Shown: positions 26,136 to 35,554, counted from the first letter of the stretch. The stretch is DNA of 40,761 bases from Abyssibacter sp. (GCA_023146115.1 JAGLCS010000035.1:1-40761); one strand, 5' to 3'. Notes: generated by a model not told the origin, from the sequence alone. Program-made: numbers and translations.

Positions 26136-28186
26136 GGGTGGCTCCCTTGGGTGGTTCGGTGGTGCAGCGTCCATTCGACGCTGGCGAAGAATTGGCGGCC
26201 GGGGCGAGGCTGAGCGTTGAATTCCTCTGCACGCTCGTCGGTCAGGTTGCGAATCTCGATCCCGGCATCCAGCGTTGATCCAGCCAGTACGAAGGGCCGT
26301 CGCAGGCCCACCGTGTGTTCGTGCTGGTCCGGTGCCGGACGCGAATTGAGACTGTCGTAGAACACGCCGCCCACGTGGATCCACTCGTGGAACAGCTCGT
26401 AGCGTCCGGGCAGCCAGAGCGTGGTGCCGATGAAGACTTTCTCGGAAAAGCGGCCCGGTAGCTGCTTGCCGGCCAGGACGCCATCGGTGGTGTTCTCGGT
26501 GTCTTGCAATGCCGCGCGCGCCTGAAGCGTCGTGCCCAACCAGCCGAGCGACCCGGACCAGCGGCTGCTCAATTCGATGCCGCGAACGGTTGCGCCGGCG
26601 ACGTTTTCGGCGCGTCCAATGCCGGACAGCACGTCGTACTGGGTCACGATGGCGTCGTTTAGTTCGCTGGCGTAGGCCTCGAGCTGCGCGCTCCAGCCAG
26701 CCTGGCGCCACCGTAATCCGAGGTTGAGGTTGCGGCCTTGTTCCGCGGCAAGATCGGCGTTGCCGATGAACAGGCCGCGATCGCCATAGCGCTCGAAGAA
26801 GGTGGGCAGGCGAACGTGGGCGCCTGCATGGGCGTAAAGCCGAAGCTGCGCGGTCGCCTGCCAACCCAGGTCGAGCTGCGGGCGCGTGCTTTGCGAGCTT
26901 CCCTCGCGGTGGTTGTTGCCGGCCTCATAACGATCGTCGGCGCGCTGGTGGCGCAGTGTGATGCCGGCGCGCCAGCGATCCCGCGAACTCCGCCAGCCCA
27001 GGCGGCCGGCGATGTCCAGGTGGTCGCGACGGCCGGCGGTCGTGCGGCCGTCGACTTGGTTGGTCGCCGTGTAGGTCTCGCGGCTGGGTTCCAGCCGTGC
27101 GCGCCAATTCCAGTGGGTGCCTAGGGGGCGGGCGTGGATCAGCGCCATGCCCCACCGGTCCTGGATGCTGTGGGTGAGCTGTGCGCCGACCCCCAATTGG
27201 TCTTGGCGGTCGTCGTAGTCGAGCCGCGTGCGATGCCAATAGCCACGAACCTGATGCTCGCGTCGTCGACCGGGTGTTGTGCCGACGCGCATCTGCACAT
27301 TGGTCTGCCGACTGGTCAGCCGGGTGCGTGCGGCGACACTGTTGCGGGCGTCCGGCAACCCCTGGCTTTGGCGGCTGTGCTGCGCCAGTGCGCCGAGTGT
27401 CCAGTCGGGGTTGATGGTCCACTGCGCCACATAAAGCCCCTGTTGGCGGTCGACGTCGGCGTTGCGGCGGGGTTCCTCTTGCTGGCGGTCCGGGTCGTTG
27501 GGATCGAACGCCCGGTTGGGGTTCACGAATGAATAATCGTTATCGCTGGCCGCGGTGCCGAGGCTGACGCCGTGGGTTACCGGCCCGGTCGTGAGGCCGG
27601 TTCGCATGCCGGTCTGCCAGGTCGCTGCCGAACCGTAGCTGGCGTAGCCGCTCGTAGCCCAGCCGTCGCCGTCGAGGTCGCTGCGCAGATTGATCACGCC
27701 GCCGGGCGCTCCCTGTGCCAGATCCACCGGGGCGCGGCCGGCATAGATGTCGACGCCGGACAAATCCTTGAGGCTGAGTGCTCCGAAGTTGAAGCCCCCC
27801 ACCACAGTCGGCGCCAGCGGCAAGCCGTTCAGCAGCACCGACGTCTGCTGTGAACTGGCGCCGCGTATCGACACGGTCGTGAAACTGCCGAACCCGCCCG
27901 TACGGCGCACCTGTAGTCCGGCGTGCTGATCCAGCAGATCGGACAGTTCGATGGCGCGGGCGCGGTAGGCCGCGGTATCGATGCTCACGACGTCATCGTC
28001 GGGCGCGTGATCGCTGATCTGCACGTCGGGCAGTGCAAGTGTTGGTGCAGGCGATGGCTGTGCTGATGCGGTTGTGATGAACGCTCCAGCGAGCCAGGCG
28101 CCGACAAACAGGCAGGGAATAGCCAGCACGGTGCGACGGGCAGCCGCAGGCTGCGCAGTATGTCGGCCTGGCGCGAAATCCAGCAT
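26132..28186 (-). CDS. btuB: TonB-dependent vitamin B12 receptor (BtuB-like)
   Basis: Outer-membrane importer, 684 residues from the ATG at 28186. A signal peptide (TVLAIPCLFVGAWLAGAFITTASA) is followed by a probable TonB-box region and a plug domain (LLDQHAGLQVRRTGGFGSF, VSIRGASSQQTSVLLNGLPL, VDIYAGRAPVDLAQGAPGG). A beta-barrel of ~22 alternating strands ends in the canonical aromatic residue region (FFASVEWTLHH), then a short tail. B12 specificity follows from the cobalamin riboswitch in the leader and the adenosyltransferase in the same operon. The start is uncertain; the frame reaches a GTG at 28243 whose GGAGG is too close. Confidence 0.9.
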   Translation of the reverse strand: MLDFAPGRHTAQPAAARRTVLAIPCLFVGAWLAGAFITTASAQPSPAPTLALPDVQISDHAPDDDVVSIDTAAYRARAIELSDLLDQHAGLQVRRTGGFGSFTTVSIRGASSQQTSVLLNGLPLAPTVVGGFNFGALSLKDLSGVDIYAGRAPVDLAQGAPGGVINLRSDLDGDGWATSGYASYGSAATWQTGMRTGLTTGPVTHGVSLGTAASDNDYSFVNPNRAFDPNDPDRQQEEPRRNADVDRQQGLYVAQWTINPDWTLGALAQHSRQSQGLPDARNSVAARTRLTSRQTNVQMRVGTTPGRRREHQVRGYWHRTRLDYDDRQDQLGVGAQLTHSIQDRWGMALIHARPLGTHWNWRARLEPSRETYTATNQVDGRTTAGRRDHLDIAGRLGWRSSRDRWRAGITLRHQRADDRYEAGNNHREGSSQSTRPQLDLGWQATAQLRLYAHAGAHVRLPTFFERYGDRGLFIGNADLAAEQGRNLNLGLRWRQAGWSAQLEAYASELNDAIVTQYDVLSGIGRAENVAGATVRGIELSSRWSGSLGWLGTTLQARAALQDTENTTDGVLAGKQLPGRFSEKVFIGTTLWLPGRYELFHEWIHVGGVFYDSLNSRPAPDQHEHTVGLRRPFVLAGSTLDAGIEIRNLTDERAEEFNAQPRPGRQFFASVEWTLHHRTTQGSHP

Positions 28187-28285
28187 TTGGTGGAGCAATA
28201 CCCTATGTGCGCGATCTAGAACCGCGCAGAACCAACGCGTCACCCTCCGTGGCGCGTGCGGATCGGGGAAGCAAGCGTTCCCTTG

Positions 28286-28468
28286 TCACTGGGCGGTCTC
28301 CGGGCTCGTGAGCCGATCAGACAGCCTTCCCGCGCGTCGTGAATCTGCGCAGTGGCGTGGGGGTCTGAGCGGTGGTCTCACCTACCGTTGCGGGGGCAGC
28401 ATGGGCTTGCGCGGCGAACCGCAGTACCCATTTCCCGTATCCAGCGACGGCGAGAGCCTACGAGCGCT
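28286..28468 (-). promoter_or_regulatory. Cobalamin (adenosylcobalamin) riboswitch
   Basis: Reading the minus strand, the classical core elements appear in order: CGGGAAATGGG, GCTGCCCCCGCAACGGTA (28383-28400), GCCACTG (28350-28356), GGGAAGGCTGT (28321-28331) and the B12 box GAGCCCGGAGACCGCCC (28291-28307). This is near consensus for the AdoCbl riboswitch class. It sits ~100 bp before btuB and should repress the btuB-propeller-adenosyltransferase operon when B12 is plentiful. Between the box and the start are a GGGAA/TTCCC hairpin (28265-28282) and a second hairpin whose loop holds GGAGG. No T-tract is seen, so control is probably translational. It occupies most of the gap between btuB and the hisN-like gene; the rest of that gap shows nothing else clear. 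Confidence 0.95.
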
Positions 28469-28562
28469 GCGCGCGCCGGTCAATCGCGCCGGGTTGGCAG
28501 CTGGCGCCGAATCATTGACCATGCGCGGCCCGTTTCATTGTTCGCTGATTCAGGAATTTTCC

Positions 28563-29348
28563 ATGCCGGCACCCACGCCTTCCGCTTTTGTCTCGGCTGC
28601 GCTTGAAGCCGCCGCTGCCGCCGCCGAGATCATCCGCAGCCGCTATCAAGGCGCCTTTGATGTGCAGATCAAGCCGGACGACAGCCCGGTGACCGAAGTG
28701 GATATCGCCTGCGAGCACGCGATCAAGGATGTGCTGGCACGCGCATTTCCGGAGCATGGATTCTATGGCGAGGAGCTGGGTCGCGAATCTGCCGATGCGG
28801 ACTACGTCTGGCTGATCGATCCCATTGATGGGACCAAGAGTTTCGTCCGGGGTTACCCGTTCTTTTCGACGCAGATCGCGTTGTCGCATCACGGCGAGCT
28901 GGTCGCTGGCGTGTCCTCCGCCCCCTGTTTTGACGGCGGTCAGGTCGCCTGGGCCGAGCGAGGTGCCGGCGCGTGGATGGACGATGCGCCATTGCGGGTG
29001 AGCGACATCGAGCGCCTCGCCCGCGCCACGTTATCGATCGGCAACGTGCCTACGCTGGCGGGCACGGAGCGCTGGGGGCGGCTCGGCAGTCTGATCCGGC
29101 AAGTGCACAGGATTCGCGGCTACGGCGATTTCTACCACTATCACCTGCTCGCGGCCGGCAAGATCGATGTGGTGATCGAGTCGGACGTCAACATCCTCGA
29201 CATCGCAGCGCTCACCGTCATCTTGCGTGAGGCTGGCGGCGATATCACCGACCTGGACGGTGGTCCGGTCGGGTTGGAGACGACCAGCGTGCTGGCGACC
29301 AACGGCCGGCTCAGGGGCGATGTCGTCGGCGTCCTGGGCTGTGATTAG
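28563..29348 (+). CDS. hisN: Histidinol-phosphatase-like inositol monophosphatase family protein
   Basis: 261 residues. Mg-dependent phosphatase of the IMPase fold. Metal-binding motifs: EE of FYGEELGRE, then WLIDPIDGTKSF (DPxDGT) and a C-terminal NILDIAALTVILREAGG in place of the usual WDxAA. The closest characterised type is HisN (histidinol-phosphate phosphatase), because of FVRGYPFFSTQIAL and YGDFYHYHLLAAGKIDVVIE. SuhB-like or CysQ-like activity cannot be excluded. The ATG at 28563 is preceded by AGGA; divergent from btuB, and its 3' end overlaps the HAD phosphatase convergently by 4 bp. Confidence 0.88.
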   Translation: MPAPTPSAFVSAALEAAAAAAEIIRSRYQGAFDVQIKPDDSPVTEVDIACEHAIKDVLARAFPEHGFYGEELGRESADADYVWLIDPIDGTKSFVRGYPFFSTQIALSHHGELVAGVSSAPCFDGGQVAWAERGAGAWMDDAPLRVSDIERLARATLSIGNVPTLAGTERWGRLGSLIRQVHRIRGYGDFYHYHLLAAGKIDVVIESDVNILDIAALTVILREAGGDITDLDGGPVGLETTSVLATNGRLRGDVVGVLGCD

Positions 29349-30010
29349 TCTGGTTCGGACTCCAGGCTGATGACCGGCCAGCCACGCGCCGTCGCGATCG
29401 CGCGCAGCGAATCATCGGGGTGCACGACATGCGGATGGTCCGCCCATTCCAGCAACGGCAGGTCGTTGATTGAGTCCGAGTAAAACCAGCTGTGCTCGTA
29501 ACTGAGCCCGGACGCTTGCAGCCAGGCCTTTAGCTTGGTGATTTTCCCAGCCTGGTAACACGGCGTGCCCGCGATTCGGCCTGTGGCGCAGCCATCCACA
29601 ATTTCCGGGTCGGTGGCAATCAGGTGATCGACACCAAACCATTGTGCAATCGGCTGGGTGATGAAGTGGCTGGTTGCCGTGATGATCACCCGCGTGTCCT
29701 GCTGGTGCGAGGCCAACAGCGCCGCGGCGCCTGGGGCGATCATCGGCTGGACGACGCTCCGCAAGAACTTGGGGCGCAGAGCCGACAGCGTTTCGAGACC
29801 GTGGTCGATCAGCGGTTGCAGGCTGAACGCGAAAAAAGCGTTCATGTCCAGCTGCCCGGCCTTGTAGTCTTCATGGAAGTCGCGGTTTTTTTGAAAGTAG
29901 GTCTCCGCGTCCACCAGTCCTTCGGCGACAAGAAATTCGCCCCAGCTGTAGTCTGAATCACCGAGCAGCAGGGTATTGTCCAGATCGAAAAGTGCCAAGT
30001 TGCCGGCCAT
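29345..30010 (-). CDS. HAD-IB family phosphatase (SerB-like)
   Basis: 221 residues. HAD motifs are clear: motif I D9-L-D11-N-T13 ([10 protein letters not shown]), motif II TATSHF, the motif III Lys region ([11 protein letters not shown]) and motif [13 protein letters not shown]. The helical cap between motifs I and II ([20 protein letters not shown]) places it in the subfamily IB, with SerB and the Pseudomonas PA0335-like proteins that lie beside rppH. Phosphoserine or histidinol phosphate are possible substrates; not determined. Divergent from rppH with 52 bp between starts, and convergent with hisN. Confidence 0.9.
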   Translation of the reverse strand: MAGNLALFDLDNTLLLGDSDYSWGEFLVAEGLVDAETYFQKNRDFHEDYKAGQLDMNAFFAFSLQPLIDHGLETLSALRPKFLRSVVQPMIAPGAAALLASHQQDTRVIITATSHFITQPIAQWFGVDHLIATDPEIVDGCATGRIAGTPCYQAGKITKLKAWLQASGLSYEHSWFYSDSINDLPLLEWADHPHVVHPDDSLRAIATARGWPVISLESEPD

Positions 30011-30062
30011 GCGCGTTCTCGGTCAGAATGCAGTCAAAGAAGAAGAGAAGTGGCAAGCCACC

Positions 30063-30554
30063 GTGATCGATGCAGACGGCTTCCGTGCCAACGTGGGGAT
30101 CATCATCGCAGATGATAAGGGGCGCCTGCTGATCGCAAAACGCATCGGCCAGGACGCATGGCAGTTCCCGCAAGGAGGGATCGGCCAGAAGGAAACCCCG
30201 GAAGCGGCGATGTACCGCGAGTTGCACGAAGAATTGGGGTTGCACCCGGATGACGTCCGGTGTCTCGGCCGGACTGAGCGTTGGCTGCGCTACCGATTGC
30301 CCAAGCGGTATATCCGCCGCAACAAGAAACCGCTGTGCATCGGGCAGAAGCAGATCTGGTTTCTGCTTCGCCTGGTTGCGGACGAAGCGTCCATTCGCTT
30401 CGACGTGCATGAGGCGCCCGAGTTCGAACGCTGGCAGTGGGTGGACACCTCGGAACCCGTCGACCGGGTCATCTATTTCAAGCGAGACGTGTACCGACGT
30501 GCGCTGGACGAACTGATGCCGCTATTGGCTCAGGCTGGGCCGGCCGCCGTCTGA
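30063..30554 (+). CDS. rppH: RNA pyrophosphohydrolase RppH
   Basis: 163 residues. Removes pyrophosphate from 5'-triphosphate mRNAs, triggering RNase E decay. The Nudix box is complete: [20 protein letters not shown] plus LGL (residues 38-60), with all metal-binding Glu present. [21 protein letters not shown] and [10 protein letters not shown] match RppH. The GTG at 30063 gives the usual [12 protein letters not shown] start; an upstream in-frame region back to 29976 is open but not conserved in the family. The gene neighbours the HAD phosphatase as in Pseudomonas. Confidence 0.95.
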   Translation: MIDADGFRANVGIIIADDKGRLLIAKRIGQDAWQFPQGGIGQKETPEAAMYRELHEELGLHPDDVRCLGRTERWLRYRLPKRYIRRNKKPLCIGQKQIWFLLRLVADEASIRFDVHEAPEFERWQWVDTSEPVDRVIYFKRDVYRRALDELMPLLAQAGPAAV

Positions 30555-30597
30555 TGCGGTGGCCGATGCCATTCATCGTCATCGACGGTCAATGTAA

Positions 30598-30627
30598 TTG
30601 ACAATCACTCTTATTTGCGATTGCATA
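30598..30627 (+). promoter_or_regulatory. Possible promoter and Fur-like site before bfd
   Basis: TTGACA at 30598-30603 is a perfect -35 box, and GACAATCACTCTTATTTGC (30600-30618) agrees with 11 of 19 positions of the classical Fur box. A weak -10 (TGCATA, 30622-30627) would start the transcript almost at the bfd ATG. Iron control of bfd is common in gammaproteobacteria; here the match is only moderate. Confidence 0.35.
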
Positions 30628-30633
30628 CAGTTC

Positions 30634-30831
30634 ATGATCGTTTGTGTCTGCAATCGAGTGTCGGATCGGGAGATCCGCGAACGCGCCCAGGCGGCGCCAT
30701 GTGCGTTGCGTGATTTGCGGCGCGAGCTTTGTGTCGGCACGCAATGCGCGAAATGCCTGCCTGCGGCGCTTGACGTGATTCGCGAGTGCTCTTCCGACCC
30801 CGCGGCGACCGCGATTTCACAGGTCGTCTGA
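30634..30831 (+). CDS. bfd: Bacterioferritin-associated ferredoxin Bfd
   Basis: 65 residues. A [2Fe-2S] ferredoxin that reduces bacterioferritin to release iron. The cluster ligands are the CxC of IVCVCNRVSD and the CxxC of GTQCAKCLPAA, matching the BFD fold; an additional Cys precedes (LCVG). DREIRERAQAA is the usual first helix. The ATG at 30634 gives the compact family length; the frame extends 36 bp further upstream into the putative promoter. No bfr gene lies in the window. Convergent with hemJ (19 bp apart). Confidence 0.92.
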   Translation: MIVCVCNRVSDREIRERAQAAPCALRDLRRELCVGTQCAKCLPAALDVIRECSSDPAATAISQVV

Positions 30832-30850
30832 AGGCGTCACGCCGCGGCAA

Positions 30851-31273
30851 TTAGAACGGCTTGACCACCACCATGATGACAATGGCGACCAGCAGCAGCG
30901 CTGGGATCTCGTTGATCATGCGATAGAAGCGGTCGGATCGCCGATTCGAGTCCGCCGCGAATACCCGCACTGTTCGCCACATCCACAGGTGGTAGGCGAT
31001 GAGCGCGAGCACGCAGGTCAGCTTGACGTGCAGCCACCCGGCCGTCGACAGGGCCGCGGCCCACCAGCCCCCGAGCAGCCATAGGCCGGTGATCACCGTC
31101 CCCACCGCGCCGATACTCATGATGATGAGCAACTTGCGCTCCATGGTTTTGAAGCGGTCTTGGCCGATTCGATCAACCGCCTGCGCGTGGTAGACAAACA
31201 GGCGCGGCAGGTAGAACAGGCCCGCAAACCACGTGACCATCAAGATGATGTGAAAAGCCTTGAGCCAAAGCAT
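30851..31273 (-). CDS. hemJ: Protoporphyrinogen IX oxidase HemJ
   Basis: 140 residues, four transmembrane helices. HemJ oxidises protoporphyrinogen IX in heme synthesis at the inner membrane. Family markers: WLKAFHIILMVTWFAGLFYL (His8), RLFVYHAQA and the Lys in GWLHVKLTCVLALIAYH. The C-terminal NEIPALLLVAIVIMVVVKPF is the typical ending. Lies alone on the minus strand beside bfd, a heme/iron pairing. Confidence 0.93.
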   Translation of the reverse strand: MLWLKAFHIILMVTWFAGLFYLPRLFVYHAQAVDRIGQDRFKTMERKLLIIMSIGAVGTVITGLWLLGGWWAAALSTAGWLHVKLTCVLALIAYHLWMWRTVRVFAADSNRRSDRFYRMINEIPALLLVAIVIMVVVKPF

Positions 31274-31392
31274 GGGTGAACCTCAGTAGCCTGTTCTACG
31301 GTCGGCAGAACGCCGGCCCGCGAGCATTAGCGAGCGATCTTCGAGAATCGACGCTGAAGCCGCAACCCGGGTGCACGCAGGGGGTGAGGGGA

Positions 31393-33165
31393 TTAGCGTA
31401 AATACGCCCGTTCGATGGCGTCGCGCGTCAATACACCGTAGATGGTGCGTTCGTCGTCACGCACCCGGCGTTGGACATAGAGGGCCTGTGCCTCGGTGCG
31501 GCGCAGGGTTTCGAAGGCTTCCTGCATGGTCGCCCGCAAGTGGATGGGGCCTGCCTGTAGCCGGTTGGCGGCAGGAATCTTGTTCAGCGCGATGGTGTCG
31601 CCCTCGCCCAGCGCTTCTCCGTCCTCGGATAGCAGGTAGCGCAGCAAATCTGCCAGCGGGAGCAGATAACCGCTGCGGCCGTCCTTGCGGCGCGCCAGGA
31701 TCCACCGTGTATCGCGACCGACAATGTCATGCGCCTCGGCCACACCGATCGTCAGCCCCGTGAGTTTGAACGAGCGGTCCATGTAGCTGACGACGCTGGA
31801 TCGGCGCAGCGACTGTGAGACGGGATCGTTCTTGTAGTCGCGGCCGCGATCACGCAGCAGTGTCAGGAAAATGCTCTCGCTGTGATAGCCCTCCCGCGCC
31901 ACCAGAATGGCGGTGATCACGACCAGCATGGCCGGAAAGACCATTTCGGTACGGCCAGCGAGTTCGAGGATCGCGACCAAGGCGGTCAGGGGCGCTTGGA
32001 GCACCGCGCCCATCATCGCGCCCATGCCGAGCAAGGCATAGAGCATGGGTTCGGCCGCGTTATCGCCAAGTACCCAGCCGGCGATGAGCCCCAGCGCCTG
32101 TCCGATGGCGGCGCCGATGAGCAGGCAGGGCATGATGATGCCGCCGGGCATCAGGCTGGACACGGCAAAGGCCGTCGCGATGAGCTTCGCTGCTGCCACG
32201 CCCAGCGCCACGCCGAGCGCGAACTCCGCTGCCAGCGCCGCATTAATCGATTCGAAACCGAACTGGAAGGTTTGCGGATATATCCACGCACAGAGCGCCG
32301 CGACCAGCCCGGCCTGCAACATTCGTAACCAGATGGGTTGCGGGAGCAGGTAACGGGTGAGCAGGCGGGTGAGGCGGGTGAACGCGACGGCGGCGGTGCC
32401 CAGTACGCAGCCGCAAAGAGCGAGGTAGGGCAGTTCGATCATCGAACGCAGTTCGGCGGCATCGACCAGCAGTTGAGGGTGATCTGTCATCCACAAGTGG
32501 GTGACGGCGGTCGCGCTGATCGCGGCCAGAATAATCGGCGCAAAGCCGGCCAGTGTGTACTCCATCATCACGACTTCCATCGCGAAGATGACGCCTGCCA
32601 GCGGGGTATTGAAGCTGGCCGCAATCCCGGCCGCAGTGCCGCAGCCGACCAGCGTGCGAACGCCGTTGTTGGGAAGCTGAAGCCATTGGCCCAGCCAGCT
32701 GGAGGTCGTTGCGCCCATGTGTGCGGCGACCCCTTCGCGGCCGACACTCTGGCCGGTGCAGATCGCCGCAACGGAGCCGAGAAACTGCGCCACGGCATTG
32801 CGCCATGGGAACTCGCCCTGGTGGTAGGTCAACCGCTCCACGATGTGGACGATGCCGCCATCACGGCTGTCGCGCGCCAGGCCCTGATAAACCAGGCCGA
32901 CTGCGGTCGCGCCAAGCACCGGCAGCCACAAGGTCAGCGGGATCGTTACACTATCGCCCAGTGTTAGATCGCCCAGGCGGCCGGATTGCTCGCCGAACAG
33001 GTCGATCAGCGCGTGGAACACGATGATGACCCCGCCGCAGGCCAGACCGCAGAGGGTGCCGAGCACCGACAGCAGGGTGAGCCCGGGGGGCGTCTCCAGC
33101 CCGCTAAGCCGGACACGCAGGTGATCCAGCGGAGCGCGGATTCTGCGCAATAGCTGACTGACCAC
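31393..33165 (-). CDS. ClC-type chloride channel/antiporter with C-terminal CBS-like pair
   Basis: About 590 residues from a GTG at 33165; the start is uncertain, as no clear ribosome site is seen and an open frame continues to 33282 into the argC leader. The ClC signatures are present in ~10 hydrophobic helices: [14 protein letters not shown] (the GREGP filter with the gating Glu kept but Pro replaced by Val), [21 protein letters not shown] and [18 protein letters not shown] in place of GxFxP. After ~residue 430 a soluble region ([50 protein letters not shown]) reads as a CBS-domain pair, probably nucleotide-sensing. Its leader overlaps the upstream region of divergent argC. Confidence 0.9.
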   Translation of the reverse strand: MVSQLLRRIRAPLDHLRVRLSGLETPPGLTLLSVLGTLCGLACGGVIIVFHALIDLFGEQSGRLGDLTLGDSVTIPLTLWLPVLGATAVGLVYQGLARDSRDGGIVHIVERLTYHQGEFPWRNAVAQFLGSVAAICTGQSVGREGVAAHMGATTSSWLGQWLQLPNNGVRTLVGCGTAAGIAASFNTPLAGVIFAMEVVMMEYTLAGFAPIILAAISATAVTHLWMTDHPQLLVDAAELRSMIELPYLALCGCVLGTAAVAFTRLTRLLTRYLLPQPIWLRMLQAGLVAALCAWIYPQTFQFGFESINAALAAEFALGVALGVAAAKLIATAFAVSSLMPGGIIMPCLLIGAAIGQALGLIAGWVLGDNAAEPMLYALLGMGAMMGAVLQAPLTALVAILELAGRTEMVFPAMLVVITAILVAREGYHSESIFLTLLRDRGRDYKNDPVSQSLRRSSVVSYMDRSFKLTGLTIGVAEAHDIVGRDTRWILARRKDGRSGYLLPLADLLRYLLSEDGEALGEGDTIALNKIPAANRLQAGPIHLRATMQEAFETLRRTEAQALYVQRRVRDDERTIYGVLTRDAIERAYLR

Positions 33166-33269
33166 AAGCGTTAGCGAGCGACGCGGTAAACCGCGTGACG
33201 CGGCGGAAGCACAATGACCATGCGCGTAGTGTATGGAATCTAACGGAAACTCTGACGAATTCGCGCACC

Positions 33270-34295
33270 ATGAAAGCAGCAATTATCGGCGGTACCGGTT
33301 ACACCGGCAGTGAATTGCTTCGCCTGTCGGTCGGCCATCCGGAGCTGGAGGTCGTCGCGGTGACCTCGCGCCAGGCCGCCGGACAGGGCGTAGCGGAGTG
33401 GTTTCCGCATCTGCGCGGGTTCGTGGACCTGGAGTTTTCCGCGTCGCTGCCCGATGCGCTCACCGATCTGGACGTCGTGTTCTTCGCAACGCCGCATGGC
33501 ACGGCCATGCATCAGGTCCGGCCGCTGCTTGATGCAGGGGTGCGCGTGATTGATTTGTCCGCCGATTTCCGTCTCAGGAATGCGGCGGTTTTTGAGCGGT
33601 GGTACGGCGAGCCGCATGCGGCTCCCGCGTTACTGGACGAGGCGGTGTATGGGTTGCCCGAGGTCGCCGCCCGAGATTTGCGGGATGCTCGGCTGGTGGC
33701 TTGCCCCGGTTGTTATCCCACGGCCGTGCAGCTGGCCTTGTTGCCGCTGGCCGAAAGCGGTTGGCTGGGCGACCAGGCGATCATCGCGGACTGCAAGTCT
33801 GGCGTATCGGGTGCGGGGCGTTCGGCAACGATTCCGATGCTGCTGGCGGAGGCGACAGAGAATGTGAAGGCTTATAGCGTAGGCGGGCATCGCCATTCGG
33901 CCGAGATCGTGCAAGAGACCTCACGCCATGCCGGCCGCGCGACCGACGTCATCTTCACCCCGCATCTGATGCCGATGGCGCGGGGCATCCACGCCACGGT
34001 CTATGCGCAACTCACCGCCGATGCCGAGGATGTTCAGGCCTTGTTCGAGCAGCGTTACGCTGCGACACCGTTTGTTGACGTGCTCCCGGCAGGTAGCCAT
34101 CCGGAGACACGCAGCGTGCGCGGGACGAACCTGTGCCGGCTTGCTGTGCACCGAACCTCCGGCCAGCGCGTGACGGTACTCAGCGTGATCGACAATCTCG
34201 TCAAGGGTGCGTCTGGGCAGGCAATCCAGGCGATGAATCTGATGTTCGGCCTGGACGAGGCCCTGGGCCTGGATCGGCCGGCTGCGGTGCCCTGA
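33270..34295 (+). CDS. argC: N-acetyl-gamma-glutamyl-phosphate reductase
   Basis: Third step of arginine synthesis: NADPH-dependent reduction of N-acetylglutamyl phosphate. 341 residues. The Rossmann motif is [15 protein letters not shown] and the catalytic Cys148 lies in [31 protein letters not shown] and [12 protein letters not shown] are conserved. ATG at 33270, followed within a base by the next gene: its stop TGA overlaps the following ATG (TGATG). Confidence 0.97.
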   Translation: MKAAIIGGTGYTGSELLRLSVGHPELEVVAVTSRQAAGQGVAEWFPHLRGFVDLEFSASLPDALTDLDVVFFATPHGTAMHQVRPLLDAGVRVIDLSADFRLRNAAVFERWYGEPHAAPALLDEAVYGLPEVAARDLRDARLVACPGCYPTAVQLALLPLAESGWLGDQAIIADCKSGVSGAGRSATIPMLLAEATENVKAYSVGGHRHSAEIVQETSRHAGRATDVIFTPHLMPMARGIHATVYAQLTADAEDVQALFEQRYAATPFVDVLPAGSHPETRSVRGTNLCRLAVHRTSGQRVTVLSVIDNLVKGASGQAIQAMNLMFGLDEALGLDRPAAVP

Positions 34296-35038
34296 TGGCT
34301 CCGCGCATTGTTGTCGAGGAGCAAAGTCGCCGACCCTGGCTGCGCTGGGTGATTGCCGGGCTTGTTGCGGTGCTTGTCTGTTTGCTGCTGTGGGGTGGCT
34401 ACGGCCTCGCGCTGAGCGTGGCCGGAGGGGACTGGGCGCGGATGCGGGCGCGAGCGGAGAGCCTGGCCGGTGAGCGCGACCAGCTTGAGCAGGCGGCAGC
34501 CCAGATGGAGCGCGAGAACCAGCGGCTGCGCGAGCAGCTAACGTTCACCGAGCGCTCTGCAGAGATCGATCAGATGGCCTGCTCCACCGTGCGCGCCTCA
34601 CTGAAGGATATGGAGGCGGAAATCGCGGAGCTGCGCGAGCAAGTCGGCTTTTACCGAGACATTGTGCAGCCGGATGAAACCCAGGCGGGGCTGCGCGTTC
34701 ACGGCATATCGCTGCGCCAACTGACCGAGTCACGGCACTTCACAGCCGTTTTGACCTTGGTCCAGTCTGTGCGTGGAAACCGCAACGTGTCAGGACAAAC
34801 GTCAATGTGGATTGATGGCCTGCAGAATGGTGAACCGCTTCGGTTAGACTTGGGCGCCATCAATGCGGGTGACGGCGGCAGCCTGGAATTCTCGTTTAAG
34901 TTCTACCAGGAGCTGGCTGTCGACTTCACCCTCCCGGAGGAGTTTGTTCCGACACGTCTGGTGATTTGGGCAGACCCTCAGGGCGCGAACAACCGGATCG
35001 AGCGGCAGTTCGACTGGGAAGAGATTCTACGAGGGTGA
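34295..35038 (+). CDS. Single-pass membrane protein with coiled coil
   Basis: 247 residues. One transmembrane helix near the N-terminus (WVIAGLVAVLVCLLLWGGYGLAL), then a long coiled coil (residues ~45-130, QLEQAAAQMERENQRLREQL), and a beta-rich C-terminal domain (GLRVHGISLRQLTESRHFTA, SMWIDGLQNGEPLRLDL, RLVIWADPQGANNRIERQFD). This resembles the DUF6776 family of Xanthomonadales-type bacteria; that name is tentative. It is coupled to argC (TGATG) and lies just before bactofilin, suggesting a cytoskeleton or envelope scaffold role (inference). Confidence 0.8.
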   Translation: MAPRIVVEEQSRRPWLRWVIAGLVAVLVCLLLWGGYGLALSVAGGDWARMRARAESLAGERDQLEQAAAQMERENQRLREQLTFTERSAEIDQMACSTVRASLKDMEAEIAELREQVGFYRDIVQPDETQAGLRVHGISLRQLTESRHFTAVLTLVQSVRGNRNVSGQTSMWIDGLQNGEPLRLDLGAINAGDGGSLEFSFKFYQELAVDFTLPEEFVPTRLVIWADPQGANNRIERQFDWEEILRG

Positions 35039-35039
35039 G

Positions 35040-35522
35040 ATGTTCAACAAGAAGGCTGAGAAACCGGAGGCACCCGTGAGCAGTGCACGCGTCGATACAC
35101 TCATTGGCAAACAAACCGAACTGCAGGGTGACATTCACTTTGCGGGCGGCCTACACATCGACGGAAAGGTGAAGGGCAAGATCATCGCCACGTCAGATGA
35201 ATCCGCAGTGTTGTCGGTGAGCGAAAGCGGCTCCATCGAAGGCGACGTGCGCGTTCCGCATGTCAATCTCAATGGGACCGTGCAGGGCGATGTGCACGCG
35301 AGTCAGCGCTTGCAGTTGTCCGCCAAGGCTCGTGTGAACGGCAACGTTTACTACAAGTTGATCGAAATGGCTGGCGGCGCGACCGTCAACGGCCAAATGG
35401 TCCATGAAGATGCCGAGAAGGTCGAAGCCATCACGCATCAGCGCCCCAAGGTGGTGTCGACGACGACCGACGAGCGTGAATTGGTGACCGAACGCAAGCC
35501 GGCCGCGTCCGGTTCCTCTTGA
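35040..35522 (+). CDS. Bactofilin
   Basis: 160 residues. Polymer-forming cytoskeletal protein with a right-handed beta-helix core (residues ~20-125) of repeating hydrophobic steps: TLIGKQTELQGDIHFAGGLH, GKVKGKIIATSDESAVLSVS, GSIEGDVRVPHVNLNGTVQG, KARVNGNVYYKLIEMAGGAT. Charged N- and C-termini are typical. Its ATG lies directly after the stop of the coiled-coil membrane gene, so the pair probably works together in shape or envelope organisation. Confidence 0.93.
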   Translation: MFNKKAEKPEAPVSSARVDTLIGKQTELQGDIHFAGGLHIDGKVKGKIIATSDESAVLSVSESGSIEGDVRVPHVNLNGTVQGDVHASQRLQLSAKARVNGNVYYKLIEMAGGATVNGQMVHEDAEKVEAITHQRPKVVSTTTDERELVTERKPAASGSS

Positions 35523-35554
35523 GTCATCGGCTCCTCGCCCTCATTGTCTGACCC

